From Streptomyces albiflavescens (GTDB taxonomy: Bacteria; Actinomycetota; Actinomycetes; Streptomycetales; Streptomycetaceae): a stretch of DNA of 64,000 bases. A program made the position numbers and the translations under genes. The stretch spans positions 427,733-491,732 of the forward strand of contig NZ_BMMM01000005.1 of the NCBI RefSeq assembly GCF_014645835.1, in the 5' to 3' direction. Shown here piece after piece: positions 34,081-42,509 of this stretch (its first letter is position 1; every line of letters starts with the position of its first letter). The notes beneath the pieces are model-generated. The model made no database searches. It worked only from the letters and a program-made list of their open reading frames with translations, and had not been told where the DNA came from.

Positions 34081-35043
34081 CTACTTGATCCAGGCGTCGA
34101 CCTTGTCTCGGTTGGCCTCGACCCACTTCTTCGCAGCCGCCTCGGGGGTCATCTTGTCCACCGCGATGTACTTGGCCACGGTGTTCTGGTCGTCGTTCGT
34201 CCAGTTGAAGTTCTTCACCAGGTCGTAGGCAGGGCTGCCGGACTTGGCGAACTTCGCGCTGACGATCTTGTTCAGGTCGTACTCGGGATAGTCGCAGGCG
34301 ACCTTCTCCGCGTTGGCGTCGCAGCCGTCCTTGTACGCGGGCAGTTCGACCTTCACCAGCGGCACCTCGGACAGGAACCACTGCGGTTCGTAGAAGTAGC
34401 CGATCACCCACTGCTTGTTCTTCTCGGCGTTGCGGTACGCCTGGATGAGCGCGGTCTCGCTCCCCGCGTACACCACCTTGAAGTCCAGCTTCAGGTTCTT
34501 CGCCAGCGCCTCGTCGTTGGTGACGTACGACGGGTCGCCGTCCAGGAGTTGGCCCTTTCCGCCCGACTCCGAGGTCTTGAACTTGGCCGCGTACTTGTTG
34601 AGGTTCTTCCAGTTGGTGATGTCCGGGTGGGCCTTCGCCAGCCACGGCGGCACGAACCAGCCGATGATGCCCTTGTTGCCGGTCGAGCCGGCCTCCACGG
34701 CGGTCTTCTGGTCGGTGATGTACTTCTTCTTCAGGTCGTCGTGACCCCAGTTCTCCAGAACGGCGTCGACCTCGCCCGTGCCGAAGCCCTGCCAGGCGAT
34801 CTCTTCCTTCAGGTCCTTCTTGGTGACCTTGCAGCCGAGGTCCTTCTCCGCGACGTAGGCGACGACCGCGGCATCCGCCTCGTAGCCCACCCAGGGGTTG
34901 ACCGCGAGGTTGAAGGTGCCGCACTTGCCGGAACTACCCGAGCTGCCGGCCTTGTCGTCCCCGACCTTCGCGCCGCCGCAGGCCGTGAGGGTGAGGCCGA
35001 GGACGGCCAGGCCGGCCGCTCCGGCTCGCCAGTGTCTTGCCAT
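34081..35043 (-). CDS. proX: Glycine betaine/choline ABC transporter substrate-binding lipoprotein
   Basis: A 320-residue OpuAC/ProX-type binding protein. The signal ends with a lipobox (L-T-L-T-A-C-G-G), so it is a lipid-anchored outer-face protein. The mature part starts N-L-A-V-N-P-W-V-G-Y-E-A-D-A and contains several Trp expected to form the quaternary-amine aromatic box. AAAAGGAG precedes the ATG. It is the third gene of the proV-proW-proX set, downstream of betB. The ligand (betaine, choline or dimethylglycine) is inferred from context. Confidence 0.92.
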   Translation of the reverse strand: MARHWRAGAAGLAVLGLTLTACGGAKVGDDKAGSSGSSGKCGTFNLAVNPWVGYEADAAVVAYVAEKDLGCKVTKKDLKEEIAWQGFGTGEVDAVLENWGHDDLKKKYITDQKTAVEAGSTGNKGIIGWFVPPWLAKAHPDITNWKNLNKYAAKFKTSESGGKGQLLDGDPSYVTNDEALAKNLKLDFKVVYAGSETALIQAYRNAEKNKQWVIGYFYEPQWFLSEVPLVKVELPAYKDGCDANAEKVACDYPEYDLNKIVSAKFAKSGSPAYDLVKNFNWTNDDQNTVAKYIAVDKMTPEAAAKKWVEANRDKVDAWIK

Positions 35044-35056
35044 GGTGGTGCTCCTT

Positions 35057-37057
35057 TTATGCGCTGGTGCGGCGAGCCGCTGCCTGAGTGATCCGGTCGA
35101 ACATGACTCCGAGAAGGACGATGGCGAGCCCTGCGGCGAGCCCCTTCCCGAACAGCTGTCCCTGCGAGAAGCCGGCCACGACGTCGTAGCCGAGGGCGCC
35201 CGCTCCTACCAGGCCGCCCACCACAACCATCGACAGCACGTAGATCAGGCCCTGGTTGGTGGCGAGAGTCAGGGCGCTGCGTGCCATCGGCAGTTGGACC
35301 TTGGTGATGATCTGCCAGGTGTTGCACCCGGCGGAGGTGGCCGCCTCCACGGTCGTCGCGGGCACGTTCCGCACGCCGTCCGCGATGATCTTCATGGCGA
35401 CGGGAGCCGCGTAGACGATGGCCGCGACGATCGCCGTGAAGCGGGTCGCGCCGAACAGCGCGAGGAACGGCACGAGATAGACGAACGGCGGCATGACCTG
35501 TGCCGCATCCAGGCTGGGCCGCAGCATCCGGTCCACGAGGGCGCTGCGACCCATCCATACACCGAAGACGATGCCGAGCAGCATCACGAGCACGGTGGCG
35601 ACGACGGTCGACGCCAGCGTCGTCATGCCGTCCGACCACACGCCGGTGGCGACCAGCAGGCCCACGCACACCGCCGTGGTGAGGCCGGCGCGCAGGCCGC
35701 CGAGGACGACGCCGACCGCGATCAGCACAGCACCGACGAGCCACCACGGGGAGTCGGTGAGCAGCGACTGGAACGGGTTGAGCAGCCCGTTGGTGATGAC
35801 GTCGCGGATGGTGTTGGTGAGGCCCGAGAGGTTGTCCTGCACCCAGGTCGTCGCGGTGTCGGCCGCGCTCGCGATGGAGCTTCCGATACCGCCCTCGCCG
35901 GGGAACTCCGCCGCCCACACGTAGGTGTGCGACATGTAGATCAGGACGCCCGTCACCGCCGCGCCCGCGCCCAGCAGCGGCCGCCGCCAGGCGAGGACGC
36001 GGTTCTTCGAGCGCCGGGCCTCCTCCTCGCGCGTGCTGGCCGCGGTCGTGACCCGGTCGAGGACGATCGCCATGACGACGATGGACAGGCCCGCGTTGAA
36101 GGCCGTGCCCACGTCCAGCGACTGCAGCGCCTGTACGACGGTCTTGCCGAGGCCGGGCGCGTCGATCAGGGCCGCGATGGTGACCATGGCCAGCGCGGCC
36201 ATGATGGTCTGGTTGACGCCCATCACCACGGTTCGCTTGGACATCGGCAGCAGGACCTTCAGCAGGGCCTGCCGTCGTGTCGCGCCCAGGGAGTCGGCCG
36301 CCTCGACGGTGGTCTCGGGCACGGTCCGGATGGCGTGCGCGGTGATGCGGATCGCGGGTGGTGCCGCGTAGATCACCGTGGCGATGGTGGCGGAGGCTCC
36401 GCCGATGAGGAAGAACAGCGTCAGCGGGGCCAGGTAGACGAAGGTCGGCATCGTCTGCATGAAGTCCAGGAGGGGCGTGATGATCCGGTTGAACCGGTCG
36501 GACAGCCCCGCCCACACGCCCAGCGGGATAGCGAACAGCAACGCCACGAAGACGGCGGAGACGGTGAGCGCCAGGGTGTCCATGCTCTCCTGCCACAGCC
36601 CCTGCAGGCCGAGGAAGGTGAAGCCGGCGACCGCCAGCAGCGCGACCCGCCAGTTGCCCATGGCCCAGGAGACATAGCCGGCGAGGCCGACGACACCGAG
36701 CCAGCCGATCTGCGGGACGGGCCGGTCGCCTGAGGACTGTGAGATCAGCTCCTGGACGAAGGTCACCAGGGAGTCGATGACCAGGCGGATCTCGTTGAAG
36801 AAGTAGAGGAAGAGCGGGTTGGAGTTGCGGTTCGCGCCGATCGAGTCGTTGACGTCGTTGAACCACCGGTGCAGGTCGGTCAGGTCGGCCGCCGCAAGGG
36901 CGAGGGTCTGCTTTCCGCGCAGTACGAAGAACAGCACCAGCCAGGCGACCAGGATGGCGCCGACCACCATGGACCGGCTGACCTTGCGTGCCTCTTTGAC
37001 GGGCGCGGCCGGCTCGGCCGGCTGCGTCTTCTCGGGTTTCTCCATGGCGACGGTCAT
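35057..37057 (-). CDS. proW: Betaine ABC transporter permease with two fused permease domains
   Basis: A 666-residue protein with two consecutive OpuAB/ProW permease units. The first has G-V-W-A-G-L-S-D-R-F and E-A-A-D-S-L-G-A-T-R-R-Q-A; the second has G-V-W-M-G-R-S-A-L-V and E-A-A-T-S-A-G-C-N-T-W-Q, the EAA loops that contact the ATPase. Each unit has about 5-6 helices, with further N-terminal membrane segments. The ATG overlaps the ATPase stop (TGATG). Fusion means the functional transporter needs only one chain for both halves. Confidence 0.93.
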   Translation of the reverse strand: MTVAMEKPEKTQPAEPAAPVKEARKVSRSMVVGAILVAWLVLFFVLRGKQTLALAAADLTDLHRWFNDVNDSIGANRNSNPLFLYFFNEIRLVIDSLVTFVQELISQSSGDRPVPQIGWLGVVGLAGYVSWAMGNWRVALLAVAGFTFLGLQGLWQESMDTLALTVSAVFVALLFAIPLGVWAGLSDRFNRIITPLLDFMQTMPTFVYLAPLTLFFLIGGASATIATVIYAAPPAIRITAHAIRTVPETTVEAADSLGATRRQALLKVLLPMSKRTVVMGVNQTIMAALAMVTIAALIDAPGLGKTVVQALQSLDVGTAFNAGLSIVVMAIVLDRVTTAASTREEEARRSKNRVLAWRRPLLGAGAAVTGVLIYMSHTYVWAAEFPGEGGIGSSIASAADTATTWVQDNLSGLTNTIRDVITNGLLNPFQSLLTDSPWWLVGAVLIAVGVVLGGLRAGLTTAVCVGLLVATGVWSDGMTTLASTVVATVLVMLLGIVFGVWMGRSALVDRMLRPSLDAAQVMPPFVYLVPFLALFGATRFTAIVAAIVYAAPVAMKIIADGVRNVPATTVEAATSAGCNTWQIITKVQLPMARSALTLATNQGLIYVLSMVVVGGLVGAGALGYDVVAGFSQGQLFGKGLAAGLAIVLLGVMFDRITQAAARRTSA

Positions 37058-38142
37058 CACGCGCCGCCTTCCTGCCCGGCGACCACCGCGAGGATCTCCT
37101 CGTCGCCGACGATGCCGAGCAGCTTGCCCTTCTCGACGACCTTGACCGGCTTGTCGGCCGCGAGCACCGCCCGGGTGGCCTCCTTCACCACGACGTCCGG
37201 GCCCAACTCGGGGCCGTCCAGGGCGTCGTCGTCCGTCGGCGGGCGCATGATCCAGCGCAGGGTGAGTACGTCGCCGCGCGGCACGTCCTTGACGAACTCG
37301 CGGACGTAGTCGTCCGCCGGGGCGCCTACGAGCTCGTCGCCGGTGCCGCACTGGACCATCTTGCCGTCACGCATGATCAGGATGCGGTCGCCCAGCTTGA
37401 GGGCCTCGGAGAGGTCGTGGGTGATGAACACCATCGTCTTGCCGACCTCGTGGTGCAGGCGGATGACCTCGTTCTGCATGTCACGGCGGATCAGCGGGTC
37501 GAGCGCCGAGAACGGCTCGTCGAAGAAGAGCACGTCCGGATCGCCGGCCAGCGCCCGGGCGAGGCCCACACGCTGCTGCATACCGCCGGACAGCTGGTCG
37601 GGGTAGGAGTTCTCGTAGCCCGCGAGGCCGACCAGCTCGACGACCTCCTGGGCCCGCTTGACGCGCTCGGCCCGGCCCATGCCCCGGATCTCCAGACCGA
37701 ACGCCACGTTGTCCACGACGCGGCGGTGGGGCAGCAGACCGAAGTGCTGGAAGACCATGGAGAACTTGCGGCGGCGCAGGTCGCGCAGGCGTTTGTCGTC
37801 GGCCTGGCGGATGTCCTCGCCCTCGAAGACGACCTCACCGGCGGTGGGTTCGATCAGCCGGGTCAGACATCGCACCAGCGTGGACTTGCCGGAACCGGAC
37901 AGGCCCATGACGACGAAGACCTCGCCGGGCGAGACATCGAAGTGGACGTCGCGTACGGCGGCGGTGCAGCCGGTGCGGTCCATGAGCTCGCGGCGGGTGA
38001 GGCCGCACAGCTCCTCGGAGTCCGGGACCTGGTCGGCCTTCGGCCCGAACACCTTCCACAGCCTGCGCACGGAGATGACCGGGGTGGAGCCCGAGTCCTG
38101 GGGCGTGCCGCGCCGCTGCGGCATCTCGGTCTGTGTGGTCAC
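37057..38142 (-). CDS. proV: Betaine ABC transporter ATPase
   Basis: A 361-residue OpuAA/ProV ATPase. Walker A is G-L-S-G-S-G-K-S-T-L, the Q-loop is V-F-Q-H-F-G, the signature is L-S-G-G-M-Q-Q-R-V-G-L-A-R-A and Walker B is D-V-L-F-F-D-E-P-F-S-A-L-D. The C-terminal part (after about 270) is a CBS-like tail that can sense ionic strength in this family. The GTG at 38142 has AAGGT upstream. It follows betB by 20 bp, so import and betaine aldehyde oxidation share an operon. Confidence 0.94.
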   Translation of the reverse strand: MTTQTEMPQRRGTPQDSGSTPVISVRRLWKVFGPKADQVPDSEELCGLTRRELMDRTGCTAAVRDVHFDVSPGEVFVVMGLSGSGKSTLVRCLTRLIEPTAGEVVFEGEDIRQADDKRLRDLRRRKFSMVFQHFGLLPHRRVVDNVAFGLEIRGMGRAERVKRAQEVVELVGLAGYENSYPDQLSGGMQQRVGLARALAGDPDVLFFDEPFSALDPLIRRDMQNEVIRLHHEVGKTMVFITHDLSEALKLGDRILIMRDGKMVQCGTGDELVGAPADDYVREFVKDVPRGDVLTLRWIMRPPTDDDALDGPELGPDVVVKEATRAVLAADKPVKVVEKGKLLGIVGDEEILAVVAGQEGGA

Positions 38143-38162
38143 GTTCGACCTTCTTTCGGCGT

Positions 38163-39632
38163 TCAGCCGCGGAACCAGTGCTGCGGCCGGGGTTGGATGT
38201 TCTGCCAGATGTGCTTGGGCTCTCGGTATTCGTTCAGGCCGGTCGGTCCCAGCTCCCGGCCCACGCCCGAGTGCCCGAAGCCACCCCATTCCGCTTGCGG
38301 CACATAGGGGTGGTAGTCGTTGATCCACACCGTGCCGTGACGCAGCCGCCGGGCGACCCGCTGGGCCTTGCCGGCGTCCTGCGTCCATACGGCCCCGGCA
38401 AGTCCGTACTCGGTGTCGTTGGCGATGCGTACGGCGTCGTCCTCGTCGGTGAAACGCTCCACGGTCAGCACGGGCCCGAAGGACTCCTCGTGCACCACGC
38501 GCATGTCCTGCCGGCACTCGTCGAGCACGGCGGGCAGGTAGTAATGGCCGTTCGCCAGCGCGGGGTCTACGGGCCGGGCGCCGCCGCAGCGCAGTACGGC
38601 GCCCTCGGCGATCCCCGCGGCCACGTAGGCCTCGACCTTGTCCCGGTGCGCCGCGGAGATCAGCGCCCCGGTCTCGGCGTCGGGGTCGAAGGGGCCGCCG
38701 AGGCGGATCTGCCGGGCCCGGCGGACGACCTCATCGACGAAGCGGTCGTGCAGGGAGTCCTCGACGATCAGCCGGGCACCGGCCGAGCAGACCTGTCCCG
38801 AGTGCAGGAAGACGGCCGTGAGGGCGAAGTCGACGGCCGTCTCGAAGTCGGCGTCGGCGAACACGACGTTGGGGTTCTTGCCGCCGAGTTCCAATGCCAC
38901 CTTTTTCACGGTCGCGGCGGCGGTGGCCATGATCCGCTTGCCGGTCTCCAGGCCTCCGGTGAAGGAGACCATGTCCACGGCGGGGTCCTCGGACAGCGGC
39001 GCGCCCACCTCGGGCCCGGTGCCCAGCACAAGGTTCGCGACGCCGGCCGGGACCCCGGCCTCCTCCAGCGCCTTCATCAGCAGGATCGATGTGGAGGGGG
39101 TGAGCTCGCTGGGCTTGAGGACGATCGTGTTGCCGGCGAGCAGCGCCGGGGCGACCTTCCAACTGGCTTGCAGCAGCGGGTAGTTCCAGGGGGTGATCAG
39201 CCCGCACACGCCGACCGGCTCGTATACGACCCGGCTCACGGCGTCGTCGCGGCCGGTGTCGATCGCCCGGCCGGCGTCCGTGCCCGCGAGGCCGCCGTAG
39301 TAGCGGAAGCAGGAGACGACATCGGCGATGTCGTACTCGCTCTCCACCAGTCGCTTGCCGGTGTCCAGGGACTCGGCGCGGGCGAAAGCCTTGGCGTCGC
39401 GCTCCAGGATGTCGGCGGTGCGCAGCAGCAGCGCGCCCCGCTCACGCTCGGAGGTGTTCGGCCAGTGCCCGGCGTCGAAGGCGCGGCGGGCCGCGGCGAT
39501 CGCGGCCTCGGCGTCGGGGCGTGTCGCTTCCGATACGGTCGCCGCGAGCGTGCCGTCGGCGGGACATCGGATCTCCCGGTGACCGCCGGCCACTGGATCC
39601 CGCCATTCGCCATCCACATACAGGTCTGCCAC
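38163..39632 (-). CDS. betB: Betaine aldehyde dehydrogenase
   Basis: BetB oxidises betaine aldehyde to glycine betaine with NAD(P). The 489-residue aldehyde dehydrogenase has T-P-W-N-Y-P-L-L-Q, S-F-T-G-G-L-E-T-G-K (a G-x-x-x-x-G NAD motif), the Glu motif L-E-L-G-G-K-N-P-N and the catalytic Cys in F-L-H-S-G-Q-V-C-S-A-G. The GTG at 39632 was chosen because the family begins A-D-L-Y-V-D-G-E-W. It heads the betB-proV-proW-proX unit, with an operator-like palindrome 26 bp upstream. Confidence 0.9.
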   Translation of the reverse strand: MADLYVDGEWRDPVAGGHREIRCPADGTLAATVSEATRPDAEAAIAAARRAFDAGHWPNTSERERGALLLRTADILERDAKAFARAESLDTGKRLVESEYDIADVVSCFRYYGGLAGTDAGRAIDTGRDDAVSRVVYEPVGVCGLITPWNYPLLQASWKVAPALLAGNTIVLKPSELTPSTSILLMKALEEAGVPAGVANLVLGTGPEVGAPLSEDPAVDMVSFTGGLETGKRIMATAAATVKKVALELGGKNPNVVFADADFETAVDFALTAVFLHSGQVCSAGARLIVEDSLHDRFVDEVVRRARQIRLGGPFDPDAETGALISAAHRDKVEAYVAAGIAEGAVLRCGGARPVDPALANGHYYLPAVLDECRQDMRVVHEESFGPVLTVERFTDEDDAVRIANDTEYGLAGAVWTQDAGKAQRVARRLRHGTVWINDYHPYVPQAEWGGFGHSGVGRELGPTGLNEYREPKHIWQNIQPRPQHWFRG

Positions 39633-39657
39633 GCGCCGAGCCTTTCCATGGAAATTC

Positions 39658-39674
39658 GTTGCGCATCGTGCACC
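39658..39674 (-). promoter_or_regulatory. Candidate IclR operator upstream of betB
   Basis: GTTGCGCATCGTGCACC on the plus strand matches the left half and spacing of the GTTGC-N7-GCAAC motif, 26 bp before the betB start. Confidence 0.5.
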
Positions 39675-39800
39675 CAATTGCTTGTGGTGGAACACAGTGT
39701 CGAATAGGCAGACCGACGTCAAGAGGTTGGCGGATGACGATTTCACCATGCGCACCTTTGCCCACCCACCCTTGACCGCGAGCGGCGCCGAGCCGACCAT

Positions 39801-39836
39801 GTTGCGTATAGCTCACCATGTTGTGCAATACGCACC
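39801..39836. promoter_or_regulatory. Two candidate IclR operators upstream of purU (second copy)
   Basis: GTTGCGTATAGCTCACC (39801-39817) on the plus strand and GGTGCGTATTGCACAAC on the minus strand (39820-39836) lie in opposite orientation, 2 bp apart and just 14 bp before the purU ATG. The arrangement parallels the paired sites of the first purU. Confidence 0.65.
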
Positions 39837-39850
39837 AACGGAGGCCGCGC

Positions 39851-40723
39851 ATGTCCCCTCGCCCACAACCTGGCCGTGAGTACGTCCTCACCCTCTCCTG
39901 CCCCGACAGCGCGGGACTGGTTCACGCCGTGAGCGGCTTTCTCGTCAGGAACTCCGGCAACATCCTGGAAAGCCAGCAGTTCGACGACCGACTTCAAGGT
40001 CGTTTCTTCATGCGGGTCCACTTCGACGTGTCCGATCCGAACGTCCAGCTGGAAAATCTGCGCTACCGGTTCGGTCCCGTGGCCCAGGCCTACGGCATCT
40101 CCTGGGCCCTGAGCGAAGCGGCCACGCCGACCCGGACGCTGATCATGGTGTCCAAGTTCGGCCACTGCCTGAACGACCTGCTCTTCCGCCGGCGCACCGG
40201 CGCCCTCAACATCGAGATCCCCGCGATCGTCTCCAACCACCAGGACTTCGAGGGGCTCGCGGAGACCTACGGCATCCCCTTCCACCACGTCCCGGTCACC
40301 AAGGACACCAAGCCCGAGGCCGAGGCACGGCTGCTGGAGCTGATGCGTGAGCTGGACATCGACCTCGTGGTGCTGGCCCGCTACATGCAGATCCTCTCCG
40401 ACGACCTGTGCAAGCAGCTGGAGGGCCGCGCCATCAACATCCACCACTCCTTCCTCCCCAGCTTCAAGGGGGCGCGCCCCTACGACCAGGCCTACCAGCG
40501 CGGAGTGAAGCTCGTCGGCGCTACGGCGCACTATGTGACGTCGGACCTGGACGAGGGCCAAATCATCGAGCAGGACGTGGTCCGGGTGGACCACTCGCTC
40601 GACCCGGGCGAACTGGTCACGGTCGGGCGGGACGTGGAGGCGCAGGTGCTCGCGCACGCGGTGAAGTGGCACAGCGAGAGCCGCGTGATGGTGGACGGCA
40701 ACCGCACGGTGGTCTTCCGCTGA
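39851..40723 (+). CDS. purU: Formyltetrahydrofolate deformylase (second copy)
   Basis: Same 290-residue length and organisation as the copy at 22502-23374: ACT domain (V-L-T-L-S-C-P-D-S-A-G-L-V-H), then formyl hydrolase domain with I-N-I-H-H-S-F-L-P-S-F-K-G-A-R-P and D-L-D-E-G-Q-I-I-E-Q-D. It starts at an ATG after GGAGG. It is divergent from betB. Having two near-identical PurU proteins beside two IclR proteins indicates a segmental duplication. It recycles THF from formyl-THF made by FolD and releases formate. Confidence 0.95.
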   Translation: MSPRPQPGREYVLTLSCPDSAGLVHAVSGFLVRNSGNILESQQFDDRLQGRFFMRVHFDVSDPNVQLENLRYRFGPVAQAYGISWALSEAATPTRTLIMVSKFGHCLNDLLFRRRTGALNIEIPAIVSNHQDFEGLAETYGIPFHHVPVTKDTKPEAEARLLELMRELDIDLVVLARYMQILSDDLCKQLEGRAINIHHSFLPSFKGARPYDQAYQRGVKLVGATAHYVTSDLDEGQIIEQDVVRVDHSLDPGELVTVGRDVEAQVLAHAVKWHSESRVMVDGNRTVVFR

Positions 40724-40737
40724 ACCGCGGCCACAGT

Positions 40738-40766
40738 GGGGCGGGACCGGATTCCGGTCCCGCCCC
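40738..40766 (+). terminator. Intrinsic terminator after purU (second copy)
   Basis: Perfect 13-bp inverted repeat (GGGGCGGGACCGG / CCGGTCCCGCCCC) with a 3-base ATT loop, 14 bp after the purU stop. It may act in both directions, since the convergent hydrolase gene ends at 40814. A GCCGTATACGGC palindrome follows. Confidence 0.75.
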
Positions 40767-40813
40767 TGCCGTATACGGCTGTCGTATACGGCCCCGGACA
40801 TGCTGTCCTTCGG

Positions 40814-41656
40814 TCACCGCGGCAGCCGGAAGAAGGCGATGAGCGCGGCCGTGAGCTCCGCGGGGCCGTCCTCCTGGACGAGGTGGCCCGCGCCGGCGAT
40901 CGATTCGAACCGCGCGCCGGGGACCAGCGCGGCGAGCTCGCGCCCCTTCGCCACCGGGATCCAGGTGTCGTCCTCGCCCCAGCAGACGAGCGTGGGGATA
41001 TCGATCCCGGCGTAGCGGCCCTGGATCTCGTCGGTGTAGCGCTGCTCGGCCTGGGCGATCTGCCGGTAGAAGGCCGCCTGGCCGGGGTCGTCCAGCCAGG
41101 GCTCGACAAGCCGGTCCAGGACCGCCGGGTGCAGGCCAGGGGCACTGGCGGACGTGACGTACTCACGCACCAGGGCGGCGTGGAGCGTGGGCGGCAACCG
41201 CTCGAAGACATCGGCGTGTTCGCGGACCAGCCGGAAGAACGGCGAGCCCCACGGCGCCAGCGCGACCGGGTCCACCAGCGCCAGAGCGCGGTAGCCGACG
41301 CCGTGCAACAGGTGTGCCCGCAGGGCGACGGCGCCGCCGAAGTCGTGCGCCACCACGAGCGGTTCCGCGAGGCCCCAGTGGCTCAGGAGCTCGGTGAAGA
41401 CGCGGCCCTGGGCGGCCAGGGACACATCCTGTCCCTCCGCCTTCTCGGAGGTTCCGTAGCCGGGCATGTCCCAGACGAACACCCGATGGTCGCGGGCGAG
41501 GGAGCGGGCGACGGCACGCCAGACGAACGACGAGAAGGGGGTGCCGTGCAGCAGGACGACCGGCGGCCGGCCGGGCTGCCCCAGCCGGTCCCAGCAGACG
41601 TCGCCCGAGGAGCTGGTGAAGGTTCGAGTCAGCTGCCAGTCGGTGCCGGTGGTCAT
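40814..41656 (-). CDS. Alpha/beta hydrolase with Asp nucleophile (haloalkane dehalogenase / epoxide hydrolase-like)
   Basis: A 280-residue hydrolase: V-V-L-L-H-G-T-P-F-S-S-F-V-W (oxyanion region), V-V-A-H-D-F-G-G-A-V-A-L (nucleophile elbow with Asp in place of Ser), F-V-W-D-M-P-G-Y-G, and a late G-A-G-H-L-V-Q-E-D (catalytic His). An H-D-x-G-G elbow is the hallmark of epoxide hydrolases and haloalkane dehalogenases rather than esterases. It is last in the betA-MTHFR operon. Its substrate in choline catabolism is unknown. Confidence 0.82.
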   Translation of the reverse strand: MTTGTDWQLTRTFTSSSGDVCWDRLGQPGRPPVVLLHGTPFSSFVWRAVARSLARDHRVFVWDMPGYGTSEKAEGQDVSLAAQGRVFTELLSHWGLAEPLVVAHDFGGAVALRAHLLHGVGYRALALVDPVALAPWGSPFFRLVREHADVFERLPPTLHAALVREYVTSASAPGLHPAVLDRLVEPWLDDPGQAAFYRQIAQAEQRYTDEIQGRYAGIDIPTLVCWGEDDTWIPVAKGRELAALVPGARFESIAGAGHLVQEDGPAELTAALIAFFRLPR

Positions 41657-41669
41657 CCTTCTCCCCGGT

Positions 41670-42506
41670 TCAGCCGCCCAAGCGGTCGAGCAGCGCGCGG
41701 CGCCACCGCTCCGTCTCGGCGATCTGGTTGAACGTGAACAGGTGCAAACCCGCCACCCCCGCCGAGGGTGCGGTGAGAGCCTCCTCGGTGCGGGACAGCA
41801 GCCGCTCGGGCGCATACCCTCCGGGGGCCGCGAAACGCACGAACCACGAGGCGTGCTTCGTCAGGAAGCGCGTCGACTCCCCCACCCCGATCTTCGTGGC
41901 CATCGTCAGCAGCTTCGCCCGCTGCACGGGCCCCGCGACACCCACATGGACCGGCAGGGTGACGTCCCGGCGCCGTATACGAGCGAGCCAGTCCCCCAGC
42001 ACCCGCGGGTCGAAGCAGAGGTTGCTCACGAGGTACGTGGCGTGCTCACGCTTGTCCCACATCGCCTGGATGGTGAGGTCGTCGTGGATGAGCGGATGGC
42101 TCTCGGGATAGCCGGTGATGCCGACGCGGGCGAAGGGGCTGCCCAGCTCGCTCAGCCGACGCAGCACCGGCAGCGCCCCGTCGTACACCCCGGCCGGCGG
42201 GTCCGCGTCACCGGCCGGGACGAAGACGTCGTCCACACCGGCCTCGCGCAGCCGGTCCGCGACCTCCTTCAGATGCACCTCGTCCCGCAGCAGCCGCGCC
42301 GCCACGTGCGGGACGACCCGGTAGCCGTGTGCCGCGAGCCTCTCAGTGAGGCCGAGCGTGGGTTCCAGGCCCTTGACCGGCGACGCGGTCACGGTGACGA
42401 CGACGTCGCGCGGGACATGGGCGAGGACCTTGTCCTCGGTCGCCTTCGCGGGCAGCACCTCGTAGCGGACGCTGTTCAGCAGCGCCGTGAGCCCTGTCGC
42501 GCCCAA
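41670..42506 (-). CDS. Methylenetetrahydrofolate reductase family protein
   Basis: A 278-residue protein with the MTHFR TIM-barrel pattern: V-V-V-T-V-T-A-S-P, G-Y-R-V-V-P-H-V-A-A-R, D-V-F-V-P-A-G-D-A-D-P-P, V-G-I-T-G-Y-P-E-S-H-P and Y-L-V-S-N-L-C-F-D-P. It is likely to reduce methylene-THF to methyl-THF, or to work in reverse to use methyl groups. The start appears to be TTG at 42506, with GGTGGAG 8 bases upstream inside the end of betA; the two genes are 3 bp apart, so coupling is likely. It belongs to the betA operon. Confidence 0.84.
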   Translation of the reverse strand: MGATGLTALLNSVRYEVLPAKATEDKVLAHVPRDVVVTVTASPVKGLEPTLGLTERLAAHGYRVVPHVAARLLRDEVHLKEVADRLREAGVDDVFVPAGDADPPAGVYDGALPVLRRLSELGSPFARVGITGYPESHPLIHDDLTIQAMWDKREHATYLVSNLCFDPRVLGDWLARIRRRDVTLPVHVGVAGPVQRAKLLTMATKIGVGESTRFLTKHASWFVRFAAPGGYAPERLLSRTEEALTAPSAGVAGLHLFTFNQIAETERWRRALLDRLGG

Positions 42507-42509
42507 CGC

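Noticed and set aside
40767..40798. GCCGTATACGGC-type palindromes as another regulator site
   Set aside because: They sit between convergent genes, directly after a terminator, and do not match the GTTGC-N7-GCAAC motif; more likely part of the terminator region.
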